Below are positions 16,803 to 27,200 of a stretch of DNA of 64,000 bases, in pieces. The notes under the pieces are model-generated. The model saw only the letters and a list, made by a program, of their open reading frames with translations, was not told the origin of the DNA and ran no database searches. The position numbers were made by a program, and so were the translations under genes. The stretch's first letter is position 1, and each line of letters opens with the position of its first letter. This DNA is from Verrucomicrobiia bacterium. Its GTDB lineage: Bacteria; Verrucomicrobiota; Verrucomicrobiia; Limisphaerales; Fontisphaeraceae. The stretch spans positions 1 to 64,000 of the forward strand of contig JAOAIT010000027.1 of assembly GCA_026414565.1 (NCBI GenBank). Direction: 5' to 3'.

Positions 16803-18344
16803 ATGCAAACTGCCTGCAAACTCGGGTCGCTCGCGGCCCTGTTGTGGCTCCTGCCCGCCGCGGCGCAACAGGTGCCGGTCATCGAAAAAACGCTCAGCAA
16901 CGGCATGCGCCTGCTCATGGTGGTGCGGACGGACGAGCCGACCATCGCCGGCGGCTGGGTGGCGCACGTGGGCAGCGCCAACGAGCGCCCCGGCATCACG
17001 GGCATCGCGCATCTCTTCGAGCACATGATGTTCAAGGGCACGCCCACCATCGGCACCAAAGACCCCGAAAAAGACCGCCAGATCATGGCCGAGCAGGACC
17101 GCATCCGGGAGGCCATGCGCGTCGAGGAGGCCCGCGTGCGCGCCGCCTTCCGCCGGGGCGAGATTGACGACTGGCAGAAGCCGGAGCACCAAACCCCCCG
17201 CTGGCGCGAGTTGAACCAGCGTTTCCAGGAGCTTATCCGCCAGCAACGCGAGCTGCTGGTGAAAAATGAATTTGACCGCATCTACACCGCCCAGGGCGGC
17301 TCCGGCATGAACGCCTTTACCAGCAAGGACTTGACCGCCTATTTCATCACCGTCCCCGCCAACAAACTCGAGCTCTGGATGTGGATGGAATCCGAGCGCC
17401 TCTACCGCCCGGTGTTTCGCGAGTTTTACGCCGAGCGCGATGTCGTCTATGAGGAGCGCCGCCTCCGCGTGGAAGCCACCCCGCTCGGCAAATTTGAGGA
17501 GGCCTTCGAAGCCATGGTCTGGAAGGCCCACCCCTATCACTGGCCGGTCATCGGCTGGCCCTCGGATGTCGCCTCCATCTCCAAGGCCGAGGCCGACGCC
17601 TTCTATGCCACCTACTACGCCCCCCAAAACCTCACCGCCATCCTCGTCGGCGACTTCCAGCCCGACACCGCCCTCGCGCTGGCCGAGCGGTATTTCGGGC
17701 GCATCCCCCGCGGCCCCCAGCCGGCCCCGGAGGTCATCACCCTCGAGCCCCCCCAGCCGGCGGAGCAGCGCCTCCTGGCCGAGGCCGACACCAACCCCCG
17801 CGTGGACGTGGTCTGGCAGAGCGTGCCCTTCCAGCATCGCGACAGCTACGCCCTCCAGGTGCTGGCCCAGGTGCTCAACGGCCGCACCGGCCGGCTCTAC
17901 AAACGCCTGGTCCTCGAGCGCCAGCTCGCCACCAGTGCCCAGGCCGCCCAGGACTCCATGAAGTGGGGCGGTTTGTTCGGCCTCAGCGCCGAAGTCCGCG
18001 AGCCGCGCACCCCCGCCGAGCTGGAGCAGGCCCTCTACGAGGTCCTGGACGAATTGAAAACCCGCCAGGTGCCGGCGGACGAGCTGCAGAAGGTCAAAAA
18101 CAACTTCGCCGCCGCCGAGTATCGCAAACTGACCTCCAACACCGCCATCTTGTTCCAGTTGATCTTCAATGACGGCCTGGGCGACTGGCGCGAAATCAAC
18201 GAAGCCGGAGCCAAGATTCAGGCCGTCACCGCCGCCGACATCCAGCGCGTGGCGCAAAAATACCTCACGCGCGAAAACCGCACCGTGGCCCTGTACCATC
18301 GCAAGGCCGCGCCGGCGGCGGCCGCCACCGCGGCGGTGAAATAA
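16803..18344 (+). CDS. M16 family zinc metallopeptidase (catalytic subunit)
   Basis: About 513 residues from the ATG at 16803. A TTG-initiated frame from 16761 would spoil the signal peptide. The signal sequence ends around AAAQQ. The inverted zinc motif HLFEH (His70, Glu73, His74) lies in the first domain. Unusually, about 95 residues rich in Arg, Glu and Gln separate it from the region where the third ligand is expected (VVYEERRLRVE). The C-terminal domain has the usual NNFAAAEYRKL region. The peptidase probably degrades or processes peptides in the periplasm. It is followed 26 nt later by a second M16 gene. Confidence 0.92.
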   Translation: MQTACKLGSLAALLWLLPAAAQQVPVIEKTLSNGMRLLMVVRTDEPTIAGGWVAHVGSANERPGITGIAHLFEHMMFKGTPTIGTKDPEKDRQIMAEQDRIREAMRVEEARVRAAFRRGEIDDWQKPEHQTPRWRELNQRFQELIRQQRELLVKNEFDRIYTAQGGSGMNAFTSKDLTAYFITVPANKLELWMWMESERLYRPVFREFYAERDVVYEERRLRVEATPLGKFEEAFEAMVWKAHPYHWPVIGWPSDVASISKAEADAFYATYYAPQNLTAILVGDFQPDTALALAERYFGRIPRGPQPAPEVITLEPPQPAEQRLLAEADTNPRVDVVWQSVPFQHRDSYALQVLAQVLNGRTGRLYKRLVLERQLATSAQAAQDSMKWGGLFGLSAEVREPRTPAELEQALYEVLDELKTRQVPADELQKVKNNFAAAEYRKLTSNTAILFQLIFNDGLGDWREINEAGAKIQAVTAADIQRVAQKYLTRENRTVALYHRKAAPAAAATAAVK

Positions 18345-18370
18345 CACTAACCAGGCAGAGCACCAAAACC

Positions 18371-19870
18371 ATGCGCGGGCTTATGAACAAACCTTGGGCA
18401 TTTTGGCTGTGGGCGCTCGCCGCCCTGCCGCTGGCCGCGGCCGACGCCATCCCGGACCGGCCGGAAAAGTTGCAATTCCCGCCGCTGCACTATGAGCCGC
18501 CCAAGGCGGCCGATTACCGCGTGGTGTTGCGGCAGGGCACCGTCGCCTACCTCGTGCCCGATCGCTCCCTCCCCCTGGTCAACGTCGTCGTGCTCCTGCG
18601 CGGCGGCAGTTATCTGGAGCCCGCCGGCAAGGCCGGCCTGGCCGAGCTGACCGGTTATCTCCTCGCGCGCGGCGGCACCGCCCGCCTGCGGGCCGAGGAG
18701 CTGGAGGAGCGCCTGGCCTTCCTGGCCGCCAACCTGAATTCCAGCCTCGGCGATGTGCGCGGCAGCGTGAGCCTGAATCTGCTCTCCAAGGACCTGGACG
18801 AGGGCCTGCGCCTGCTCCGCGAAGTCCTGGCCACGCCCCGCTTTCAGGAGGACAAGCTGGCCCTGCGCAAGCAGCAGCTCCTCCAAAGCCTGAAGGAGCG
18901 CAACGATGAATCGGCCTCCATCGAGGCCTATCAATCCAGCTTCCTCGCCTATGGCGAGGACTTCTTCCTCAACTGGCACATCACCCAGGCCTCCCTCGAC
19001 GCCCTCACCCGCGACGACCTGCTCGCCTTTCATCGGCGCTGGGTGCATCCCGCCAATTTCATTCTGGCCGTCAGCGGCGATTTCGACCGCGACGCCATGA
19101 AAGCCAGACTCGAGGAGCTTCTCGACCAGTGGCCCCACCAGGGCGATAAAGCCCCGCCGCCCCCCGCCGATTACCAGATGGCCGCCCCCGGCATCTACCT
19201 CACCGAAAAGGACGTGAATCAGGGCCGCGTGCAAATCCTGCTCCCCGGCGTCCGGCGCGGCGACCCCGACCTGATTGCCTCCCAGGTGATGAATCACATC
19301 CTGGGCGGCGGCGGCTTCACCTCCCGCATCATGAACCGCGTCCGCAGCGATGAAGGACTGGCCTACTCCGCCGGCACGCGCCTCACCCCCGGCGTCTATT
19401 ACCGCGGCCTCTTTCAGGCCGGTTTTCAGACCAAGTCCCGCACCGTGGCCTATGCCACCAGCATCGTGCTCGAGGAAATGCGGCGCATCACCACCGAGCT
19501 GGTCAGCGAGCAGGAGCTGGAAACCGCCAAGCGCGCCTTCATTGACACCTTCCCCCGCCAGTTCGCCACCAAGGCCCAGATCGCCGCCGCCCTGGCCGAT
19601 GAAGAACTCACCGGCCGCTACGCCACCGATCCCGACTGGTGGGAAAAATTCCGCGCCCGCGTGGCGGCGGTCACGCGCGAAGACGTCCAACGCGTGGCCC
19701 GGCGCCTCTTGCAACCGGAGCGCGCCGTGATCCTGGTGGTGGGCCACAAACCCGACATCCTCCTCGGCCATCCGCAGCATCCGGTGGCGCTCAAAGATTT
19801 GTCCCGCGGGCCGCTGGTGGATTTGCCGCTCCGGGATCCGCTGACCATGAAACCGCTCCCGCTCAACTGA
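18371..19870 (+). CDS. M16 family peptidase-like protein (non-catalytic partner)
   Basis: 499 residues with a signal peptide (ending AAADA). The first domain lacks HxxEH: the corresponding helix reads AELTGYLLARGG. The second domain has the conserved SDEGLAYSAG and LGGGGFTSRI motifs; in two-chain M16 enzymes the non-catalytic chain supplies the Arg-Tyr pair. Paired with the upstream catalytic gene, it fits a heterodimeric M16B peptidase. An alternative start is the ATG at 18383, four codons in. Confidence 0.9.
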   Translation: MRGLMNKPWAFWLWALAALPLAAADAIPDRPEKLQFPPLHYEPPKAADYRVVLRQGTVAYLVPDRSLPLVNVVVLLRGGSYLEPAGKAGLAELTGYLLARGGTARLRAEELEERLAFLAANLNSSLGDVRGSVSLNLLSKDLDEGLRLLREVLATPRFQEDKLALRKQQLLQSLKERNDESASIEAYQSSFLAYGEDFFLNWHITQASLDALTRDDLLAFHRRWVHPANFILAVSGDFDRDAMKARLEELLDQWPHQGDKAPPPPADYQMAAPGIYLTEKDVNQGRVQILLPGVRRGDPDLIASQVMNHILGGGGFTSRIMNRVRSDEGLAYSAGTRLTPGVYYRGLFQAGFQTKSRTVAYATSIVLEEMRRITTELVSEQELETAKRAFIDTFPRQFATKAQIAAALADEELTGRYATDPDWWEKFRARVAAVTREDVQRVARRLLQPERAVILVVGHKPDILLGHPQHPVALKDLSRGPLVDLPLRDPLTMKPLPLN

Positions 19871-19873
19871 CCG

Positions 19874-20359
19874 CTACGGCGTCTTTTGCAGGCGGAAAAA
19901 TTGCCGCCCCGGCGTCAGCGGCTCCAACACAAAAATGTGCGTGCTGTTGGTCTGATACGCGCCGCTCACCGGCCCCCACGGAATGGGTGAGCCTTCCAGC
20001 GAGGGGCTCTTCTGCAGCCGATACCCCTCCGCCGGCAGCGGCCACGCCACCCGCGCCAGATTGTTCGTCAGGGTCAATTCCAGCCGGGGCGCCCCCGGCA
20101 CTTGCACCAGCCCCACCGCCGCCAGAAATCCCCCCTCCAGCGTGTAGGCGCCCCCGCTCAGGCGGCCGGCGGCCGGCTGGCCGACGACGCCCTGCAAGGT
20201 GTACACCCCTCCCGTGCTCGTCCCCCCGCCGGCGCTGATGCTGAACCAGTCCACCTGCGCAGTCTGCGCGGCGGCGGCCATGACGCCGGCCAGCCACAGG
20301 CCGCACCCCAGCCATGCAACCGCCCGTCCCGGCCAAGGCCATGATTTTTGCGGAGCCAT
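19874..20359 (-). CDS. Small secreted protein with shared C-terminal module
   Basis: About 161 residues from the ATG at 20359. A start at 20389 would add ten residues before the signal peptide. After the signal peptide (ends near AAAAQT) comes VDWFSISAGGGTSTGGVYT, then GVVGQPAAG, LSGGAYTLEGGF, a pattern frequent in Verrucomicrobia exported proteins. The C-terminal part (GYRLQKSPSLEG ... QFFRLQKT) is the same type of module as at the end of the 2668-5184 and 24287-30745 proteins. Convergent with the M16 pair, 3 nt apart. Function unknown. Confidence 0.8.
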   Translation of the reverse strand: MAPQKSWPWPGRAVAWLGCGLWLAGVMAAAAQTAQVDWFSISAGGGTSTGGVYTLQGVVGQPAAGRLSGGAYTLEGGFLAAVGLVQVPGAPRLELTLTNNLARVAWPLPAEGYRLQKSPSLEGSPIPWGPVSGAYQTNSTHIFVLEPLTPGRQFFRLQKTP

Positions 20360-20441
20360 ACCCCAACCAAACCACACCCGCGCCGCCAAAGCAAGCCGGC
20401 AATCGGACTATTTCCACCCCTCGCGCGCGCCCGCGCCGCGC

Positions 20442-20819
20442 TCAATCCTCCCTCACTTCATCGCCCACCGCCGCCTCGCCCACCACCAGATCCGCCGCAA
20501 TATTGGTGTCCATCTGCGGGCCGGTGACCTTCACCTCCCCCACCTTGAGGCCCTTCCGGTACACATTCAGCCGCCGCTCCAGCGCGGGCAGCCAGCCCAG
20601 CGGAAAACTCAGCACCACCGTGCGCGCCTGCGGATTCACCATCGCCACCCGCCCCTGCAGCGCCAGATCCGGCGTCACCACCGGCCCTTTTTGGCCCCGG
20701 GCCGGCCGGGTCTTGCCCGGCCCGCCGGCGGGGACGTCCGTTGTCCGCTTGCGGCAGCCCCCGGCGCCGAGCGCCAACGCCGCCACCAGCATGAACACCA
20801 CGATGCGCATAATTTCCAT
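20442..20819 (-). CDS. Small putative lipoprotein
   Basis: 125 residues. The signal region IVVFMLVAALALGAGGC gives a plausible lipobox with Cys22. After a Pro/Gly/Lys-rich linker, the C-terminal 75 residues (GRVAMVNPQARTVVLSFPLG ... GPQMDTNIAADLVVGEA) resemble small beta-barrel domains seen in uncharacterised PVC lipoproteins. It lies 38 nt after the Dus-family gene on the same strand and could be co-transcribed. Confidence 0.75.
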   Translation of the reverse strand: MEIMRIVVFMLVAALALGAGGCRKRTTDVPAGGPGKTRPARGQKGPVVTPDLALQGRVAMVNPQARTVVLSFPLGWLPALERRLNVYRKGLKVGEVKVTGPQMDTNIAADLVVGEAAVGDEVRED

Positions 20820-20857
20820 TATTCAACCCGCCCCCCAAAGGTCAACGGCAAACGCCC

Positions 20858-21868
20858 TCACCGCAGCCCGCCCAGCAGCAGCGTCCGATTCAACGCCGGC
20901 CCGCGGCCCAAAAAATCCCGCGCATAGGCCCGCGCCTCGGCCACGGTGGCCATCCGGCCCAGCGTGGTCTGAAATTGATGCCCGTAGAGAAAATGCAGCG
21001 CGTAATACCGCGCAAAGGCTTGAATGCGCCGCAGGGCCGGGCGCGGCGGAAAATCCTCCTCCACATAATCGCAATACCGCTCCCACACCGCGGCGTAATC
21101 CACCGGCTGCGGCCGCTCCCAATGCGCGAAGACCCACGGGCACACCACCGCCATCCGGCCCAGCATGATGGCCCGCGCGGGCGCCAGCCATTCCCGCAGA
21201 CTCTCAACCTGCCCGGCGCTTTGCAAATCGCCGTTGGCAATGAGCGGCAGCCGCGTCAATCCGGCGGCCCAGGGAATCCATTGCCACTGCGCCGGCCGCC
21301 GGTATTTGTCCTCGAAAAAACGGGCATGCAGCACCACCGCATCCACGCCGGCCTCCTCCAAAAATTTAAGCCGCTCCCGAAAGGCCTCCTGCCAGCCGTC
21401 GCGGCGATGGCCCAGGCGGATTTTGACCGAGAACCAGCCGGGCCACGCGGCGCGCATCTGCCTCACCACCTGCCGCAGCCCCTCCCAGTCGTCCCACAAG
21501 GCGCTGCCGGAGGCCATGGCGCGGATGTTGTGGGCGTCGCAGGCCAGATTCAAATCCACCGCCTGCACGCCGTGCTCGGCCATCCGGCCCAGCACCCGCT
21601 CCAGGGGATCGCCGGGGCGGGCCATGAGCTGATATACCACCAGCCCCTCGTGCGGACGCCGCTTCAGCCAGGGCGAGGTGTGGAAATCTTCGCACAACAG
21701 CCGCCGCGCCGCCAGCATCTCCGTCCACACCGCGCCGCAGCCCCCCAGCTCGGCCAGCAGCCGGCGAAAGGCGCTGTGCGTGTACAACGCCATGGGCGCG
21801 CACACGCGGGCGGGCCTGAGCGTCAGCCGGCCCAGCGTGGCCAAGGCAAACAGCCGGGGGGAGCTCAT
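20858..21868 (-). CDS. tRNA-dihydrouridine synthase family protein
   Basis: 336 residues from the ATG at 21868, whose ATGA overlaps the stop of the EboE gene, so translation is coupled. FMN-dependent Dus-type TIM barrel: LRPARVCAPMALYTHSAFRR at the start, VYQLMARPGDPLERV, DLNLACD in place of the usual DLNxGCP, and the substrate/FMN elements VKIRLGHRRDGW, LHAR and LIANGDLQSA. The catalytic cysteine position seems kept (LAC) but the surrounding motif is divergent, so its exact tRNA target, or even a different flavin reaction, is open. Confidence 0.8.
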   Translation of the reverse strand: MSSPRLFALATLGRLTLRPARVCAPMALYTHSAFRRLLAELGGCGAVWTEMLAARRLLCEDFHTSPWLKRRPHEGLVVYQLMARPGDPLERVLGRMAEHGVQAVDLNLACDAHNIRAMASGSALWDDWEGLRQVVRQMRAAWPGWFSVKIRLGHRRDGWQEAFRERLKFLEEAGVDAVVLHARFFEDKYRRPAQWQWIPWAAGLTRLPLIANGDLQSAGQVESLREWLAPARAIMLGRMAVVCPWVFAHWERPQPVDYAAVWERYCDYVEEDFPPRPALRRIQAFARYYALHFLYGHQFQTTLGRMATVAEARAYARDFLGRGPALNRTLLLGGLR

Positions 21869-23052
21869 GCCAGTTGCCGCCGCCGCAATTCGTCGAGCGT
21901 CCAGCGGTACTCCGCCACGATCTGGTCCTCCACCCGCCGCGCGCGCAACTCCGGCGGCAGCACCGCCCAGGTGTAGGTTTCCATCTCCAGATGGCTGCAA
22001 AGGTTGGGCCGCCGCGCCAGGTAATCCAGCACGCCCGTCACGTGCTCGCGGGTGTTGCCAAACTGCCCGTCCGGCGGATGATGCAGCGGAATGTGGAAAT
22101 GAATGCGCCACTCCGGCAGCGGGTGCTCCGCGGGCCAGGCCGCCGCCGCCGCCAGGGCCTCCGGCAAATCCACAAAGCGCGTGAGCTGCGCCCAGCGATC
22201 GGCGGCCACCACCTGATGCAGGTACACCGGCTCCACAAAGGCCTGCAACGTCGCGCGCACCGCCGGCGTGGGCGTGACCTTGAGCGCGTTGCTCAGGTGA
22301 ATCTTGCTCACGCGGATGCCGTGCCGGCGCAGCGTCTCCAGCGACTCGCGCGGATCCTCATACTGCAACGCCAGATGGCAGCAGTCATAATTCACCCCCA
22401 GCAGCTCCTCCAGCCGCGTGTCGCCGGGCCGGTCCGCCCGCAGGCGCGCAAAGAAGTCCACCGTCTCCCGCGTGGTTTCCAGCGCGCACATCGGCTCCGG
22501 CTCCAGCCCCACGTGCAGGTTGCGCCCGTAACGGCGGCAGATGCGGTGCGCCTGCTCCACACAGGCCCAGAGCTGCCGGCGCGCCTGCGCCTCCTGCGCG
22601 GGGCTGCGCAGGGCCGGCTTGAACCCCACCGGCACGGTGCTCACGCTGCCCTCCAGGCCCGGCGGCAAAAGCTGCGCCAGTATCTCCAGCAACTGCACCG
22701 TGTACTCCAGCCGCTCCGGCGTGGTCCAGTCCGGCTGATACACCCGCTCCTTGACGGCCGTGCCGTGAAAGGGCCCGTAGGGGAAGCCGTTGAGGGTGAA
22801 CACGTAGCACTGATGCCGGTCCAGCCAGCGGTTGAACTCCAGCAGGGCGGCCGGATCCCCCAGCTCCGCCGCCGCCTGCGCCCCCAGCCGCAGCCCGATG
22901 GCAAAGGGCCCGCCGGGGCACACCGCCTCGCGCACGGCCAGCACGTGCTGCTCCAGCGCGGCCCGGATTTCCCCCCAGCGCTCCCCCCGATGCACATTGG
23001 TGCAGTAGGCCAGGTGCAGTCCGTAACGCAGTTGCATGGGAAATGAAATCAC
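21865..23052 (-). CDS. eboE: Metabolite traffic protein EboE-like (TIM-barrel, xylose isomerase-like)
   Basis: 395 residues. The opening RYGLHLAYCTNVHRGERW, FNRWLDRHQCYVFTLNGFPYG and the core NLHVGLEPEP ... ETTRETVDFF and GVNYDCCHLALQYE are characteristic of EboE, part of the ebo cluster proposed to move a metabolite precursor to the periplasm. The metal-ligand-like residues (LEPEP, DCCH, KIHLSNALK, HLEMETYTW) suggest an isomerase-type barrel. It lies directly downstream of a TatD-family gene (EboB-like), but eboA, C, D and F are not adjacent here. The Dus-family gene overlaps its end by 4 nt. Confidence 0.82.
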   Translation of the reverse strand: MISFPMQLRYGLHLAYCTNVHRGERWGEIRAALEQHVLAVREAVCPGGPFAIGLRLGAQAAAELGDPAALLEFNRWLDRHQCYVFTLNGFPYGPFHGTAVKERVYQPDWTTPERLEYTVQLLEILAQLLPPGLEGSVSTVPVGFKPALRSPAQEAQARRQLWACVEQAHRICRRYGRNLHVGLEPEPMCALETTRETVDFFARLRADRPGDTRLEELLGVNYDCCHLALQYEDPRESLETLRRHGIRVSKIHLSNALKVTPTPAVRATLQAFVEPVYLHQVVAADRWAQLTRFVDLPEALAAAAAWPAEHPLPEWRIHFHIPLHHPPDGQFGNTREHVTGVLDYLARRPNLCSHLEMETYTWAVLPPELRARRVEDQIVAEYRWTLDELRRRQLA

Positions 23053-23067
23053 CCCGGAAGCCGGGCC

Positions 23068-23883
23068 TCAGCCGGGCGTTTCCGGCAGCTTGAAACGCGG
23101 GCTTTGCCGCAGAAACTGGCACGGATTCTGGAAAAGGATGCGGTCCACCGCCGCCGCGCTGTGCCCGCGCCGGCGCATCTCCAGGGCGGTGTAGGGCACG
23201 TTGAGCGGTATGCTGTGGCCCCAGTCGCAGGCGCTGTTGAGCCACAGCCGCTCCGGCCCGTACTGCTCCAGCATGTCCACCGCGCGCGCCGGGCTCACCT
23301 TGGACTCCGGATACAGGGTGATGCCCGCCCAGAAACCGGCCTCGAGCACCAGCCGGATGGTGTGCTCCTCCACGTGATCAATAATCACCCGCTCCGGCCG
23401 CACGCGCGGATGGGCCTTGAGCACGTCCAGCGTCAGGCGCGTGCCTTTGAGCTTGTCCTCCAGGTGGGGCGTGTGCACCAGGATCAACAAATCGTGCTGC
23501 ACCGCCAGCTCGATGTGCTCCTCCAGCACCGCCAGCTCGTTGCGGCTGTTCTTGTTCAGCCCAATCTCGCCGATCCCCAGCACGTTGGGCCGCGGCAGAA
23601 ACTCCGGAATGATTTTCATCACCTCCCGCGCAAAACCGGCGTCCTCCGCCTCCTTCGGATTCACGCACAGCCAGCAATAATGCGGCAGCCCAAACCGCGC
23701 CGCCCGCCGCGGCTCGTAATCGGTGAGCTGGCAGAAGTAATCATAAAACGCATCCACCGAGCTGCGATCAAAGCCGGCCCAGAACGCCGGCTCGCTCACC
23801 GCGGCGCAGCCGGCCGCCACCATGGCGCGGTAATCGTCCGTGGTGCGGCTGACCATGTGGGCATGCGGCTCGATGTAGCGCAT
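23068..23883 (-). CDS. TatD-family metal-dependent hydrolase (EboB-like)
   Basis: 271 residues. Amidohydrolase metal ligands are visible in order: EPHAHM near residue 6, [22 protein letters not shown] and NSACDWGHS. The neighbourhood (15 nt upstream of the EboE gene) matches the EboB-EboE pairing, so a role in ebo-type metabolite handling is inferred rather than DNA repair. The start is supported by compact spacing of 3 nt after the preceding small gene. Confidence 0.85.
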   Translation of the reverse strand: MRYIEPHAHMVSRTTDDYRAMVAAGCAAVSEPAFWAGFDRSSVDAFYDYFCQLTDYEPRRAARFGLPHYCWLCVNPKEAEDAGFAREVMKIIPEFLPRPNVLGIGEIGLNKNSRNELAVLEEHIELAVQHDLLILVHTPHLEDKLKGTRLTLDVLKAHPRVRPERVIIDHVEEHTIRLVLEAGFWAGITLYPESKVSPARAVDMLEQYGPERLWLNSACDWGHSIPLNVPYTALEMRRRGHSAAAVDRILFQNPCQFLRQSPRFKLPETPG

Positions 23884-23886
23884 ACC

Positions 23887-24192
23887 TCACCTCCGGGCCG
23901 CTCGCGCCCCGCTCCCGCGCCGCCGCGTCACCGGCGGCGGACACGTGCCACAGGCCGATTGGGTGGTGGCCCGCGCAATCGGCTGGCGCGTCGGATCACT
24001 CAACGCCACCAGGATTTTCTCCACCCGCGGCCCGCGCGGTTGCTGGAGCAGCGGCAGCGCGCGCCGCAGGGCCGCCAGGCGGAAGTCCGCCGTCCCCTCG
24101 GCCCGCTCCACCCGGTCCAGAAACGCCGCCAGCTCAAGCAACTGATGGCGGGCGGCAATGAAGTATTGATCCAGGACTTGCGTCTTCGTCAT
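23887..24192 (-). CDS. Small hypothetical protein upstream of the EboB/EboE pair
   Basis: 101 residues, mostly helical (TKTQVLDQYFIAARHQLLEL, AAFLDRVERAEG), with a Cys-x2-Cys near a basic, arginine-rich C-terminus (CGTC ... RRRGSGARAARR). It is the first gene of the operon with the TatD-like hydrolase 3 nt downstream. Too short to be EboA. No known domain recognised. Confidence 0.65.
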   Translation of the reverse strand: MTKTQVLDQYFIAARHQLLELAAFLDRVERAEGTADFRLAALRRALPLLQQPRGPRVEKILVALSDPTRQPIARATTQSACGTCPPPVTRRRGSGARAARR

Positions 24193-24286
24193 ACGCGACG
24201 CCCGCCATCTTGGGCCGCGCGCCGCCCGCGCTCAAGCTCTTAATTGCCCCGCTCCGCGCCCCGCCGCCGCCGCCCCGCCCGGCGCC

Positions 24287-27200
24287 TCAGGGGGTGCCCC
24301 GGCGAAGGCGGTAAAACTGCTGCGGACTTCCCGGCATCCACGGCAGCACCACCGGCCCGTTGGTATGGGTGAAGGAAGATAACTCGCGCCACTGGCGGAG
24401 GTCCGCGCTGCCTTCCACCACGTAGCGCAGGCCCGGATTGGCCTGCACCGTCAGGCGCAACCCTTCAGGCGTGGCCGCAGGAGCCGCCTCCAGCACGATC
24501 GGCCGCGGCAGCGTCAGCCAGGCCGGCGGCGTCACCAGCTCATCCTCCGGAATAGTCAGGCGCACCGCGTAGGCCCCCTGGTGGGCGGCGGTGAAATTGC
24601 TGAGCGTGAGGCTCACATTAGTCTGGCCGGGCAGCGGCTCGCCGTTGAACAGCCATTGACGGGCCACCGCCACCATGCCGGTGGCCCCGCTCTGCAGGGT
24701 GACCGTGGCGCCCTCGGCCACCACCTGGCTGAGCGGGTAATTGGTCACCACCACCACAAAGAACAGCCGGCTGGCCACCCCCGCGCTGGCCACGTTGGTG
24801 ACCGTCACGCGGTAATACGACGCGGCCTCGGCATTCAGATTGGTGAGGATCAGAACCGGATCGTCCACGTTGGTGGCCAGCATCGTGCTGGGGCCGCGCT
24901 GCCACCGGAAGGTCAGGGGCGGGGTGCCCTCCACCCCCACGCGGAAGGTCAGGGATTGTCCCGCCAGCGCAATCCGGTTGGAGGGCGGCAGCACGAAATT
25001 GGGCCGGAACAACAGCGTCAGCGTGGCCGGCTCGCTGTCCAGCGTGGCGAGATCATCGGTGAGGCGCACGAAGTATTGCCCCAGGTGATTGCTGCCCACG
25101 TTGCTCAGCGACAGCGTGGCGTTGGTGGCGCCGGCCAGCGGCTGCCCGTTTTGATGCCATTGATAACGCAGGGTGCCCGTGCCCTGCGCCCACACGGAGA
25201 AGGTGACGGCATTCCCGTTGGTGGCCAGCACGCTGGCGGGCTGCTGGAAAATGGTCAGCGGAAAGAACACCACGTTGGGCCCCTCGGGCGTCAGCACGCT
25301 GGTGAAATACACGTTGACCGAGCCATTGGGCAGCCGCGCCTGGCCGTAGCCCGGCAGCGTCTGCAGCGTGTCCACGCTGTCCACAATGCCAAAGGTGGTG
25401 TTGTACAAGCGCAACGTTTCCCCCACCGCCGCCAGGGCAAACGCCGCGTGATTGCCCCCGCGCTCGGGCCGATTATCGAGAATCACCTGCACAAAGCCCG
25501 TCGGCGCAATGAAGGACAGCGGCGGAAATTGATACCGCGTCTGGCCGGGGATGGAGGGATCATCGGTGAGGTAGAAGCCGCTCAATTCCACCGGCAGCGA
25601 GGCCATGTTGTAGATTTCCACCCAGTCATCCTCCCCCGGCAGGCTGTTGGCATACCATTCATTGAGCCGCAGGTTGCTGCCCACCGCCAGCCCCGCGGCG
25701 GCGCTGTTGGTGGCGCCCGGCGTGGGCTGGGCGCACAGACGCCAGACCCCGCTCACCCGCCCGAGGCTCCAGTTGGCCGGCTGAAAACCAAAGTCCACCG
25801 CATCCGTCACGCGGCCGTCGGCGGTGTAGAGGTACACGCCGCCGCCTTCCGATTCGAGGCCGTAGCCGGTGTTCAACGCGCCCCCGGCGTTGGTGGAGGG
25901 CGGCTGCCGGCCGTCACACCACACCAGCAGGAAGCCGCGCGGCTCCAGCGTCACCCCGGGCGGGAAATACCACCGGTTTTTGCCGGGCTGGTCCAGGCAC
26001 AGGCTCATGCCCGCCAGCGAGACCGGCGTGTTGTTGGTGTTGTGCAGCTCGATCCAGTCCGCATAATTGCCCGCCGCATTGGTGCGGAAGCTCAAGTTGC
26101 GCGCCATGATTTCATTCAGCACAATCCCGCTGGCCACGTTCAGGTAGTTGGAAAAGCCGGGGCTTTGGCTGGCGGTGAATGTGGTCTGCACGGTGCTCCC
26201 GTCCGGCAGGCTGCCCCGCGAAACATTCTGGGCCTGCGCCGTGTAGGTGACCTTCTGCAGCTCAAAGCCCCAGGCATCATACAAGAAAATCGCGCCCCCG
26301 CCGGCCGGCAGCTTGAAGTTGACATGCTGCGGCCCGGGGTTTTCGTCCGCCTCCAACACCAGAAAGCCGGACGGCCCGATGAAGGCCGGATAACGCAACC
26401 GGTGCAGCACATTGCTGGTGCCCACGTAAAGCCCCTGCACGGCCACCGGCAGCGAGGGATGCCGGTTGTGCAATTCCAGCCAGTCCGGCTGGCCCGGCAG
26501 GCTGTTGGCCAGCCATTCATTGATCCACAAATTCGTGGCCGCGGCCGTGGCGGCAGGCTGATTGGCCGCGCCCGGCGTGGGCACACACAACCCCCAGCTT
26601 TCGCCCCCGCTCCGGCCCAATGTGTAATTGGGCAACTGCTGCCCAAACTCCACGGCGTCCACCGTCTGCCCCGCGGCGTTCTCCAGAAAGAGCGCGCCCC
26701 CCCGCCGGCTCAGCCCAAACCCCGCATGCAACCCGGGCGCGGCAAAGTCACGATCCATCCACACCACCAGATATTGGCCGGCGGGCAGCAGGGTGTTCGT
26801 GGGGAAGACAAAAACATTGGTGCCGGCATCCCGCAACCGCCACCCGGCCAGCAGCACCGGCTCGGCGCTGCGGTTGTAAAGTTCAAGCCAGTCGGGGAAG
26901 GCGCCCCCGTTATTCACGGCCCCGGCATTGTCCGCCATCAACTCACTCAGCAGCACCGGCGACGGCGGGGGCAGGGCCGGCCCCGCGCCGGGCGTGCCGT
27001 TGGGCACCAGACTGGCCCGCCACGACGCCGGCGAGCTGGGATCGCCCCCCCAATCCACCAGCTCCAGCGACGCGCCGCCCCCGGCGGCGGCCGCCGGCCA
27101 GCCGTTTTTGTAGTGGTAGGTCACGGAGTCCACCAGCCGGCCGTTGAAATCAAACAAGTCCAGGCGCTCGCCTTCGTTGCGCAGGTTGCCGTTGAACCAC

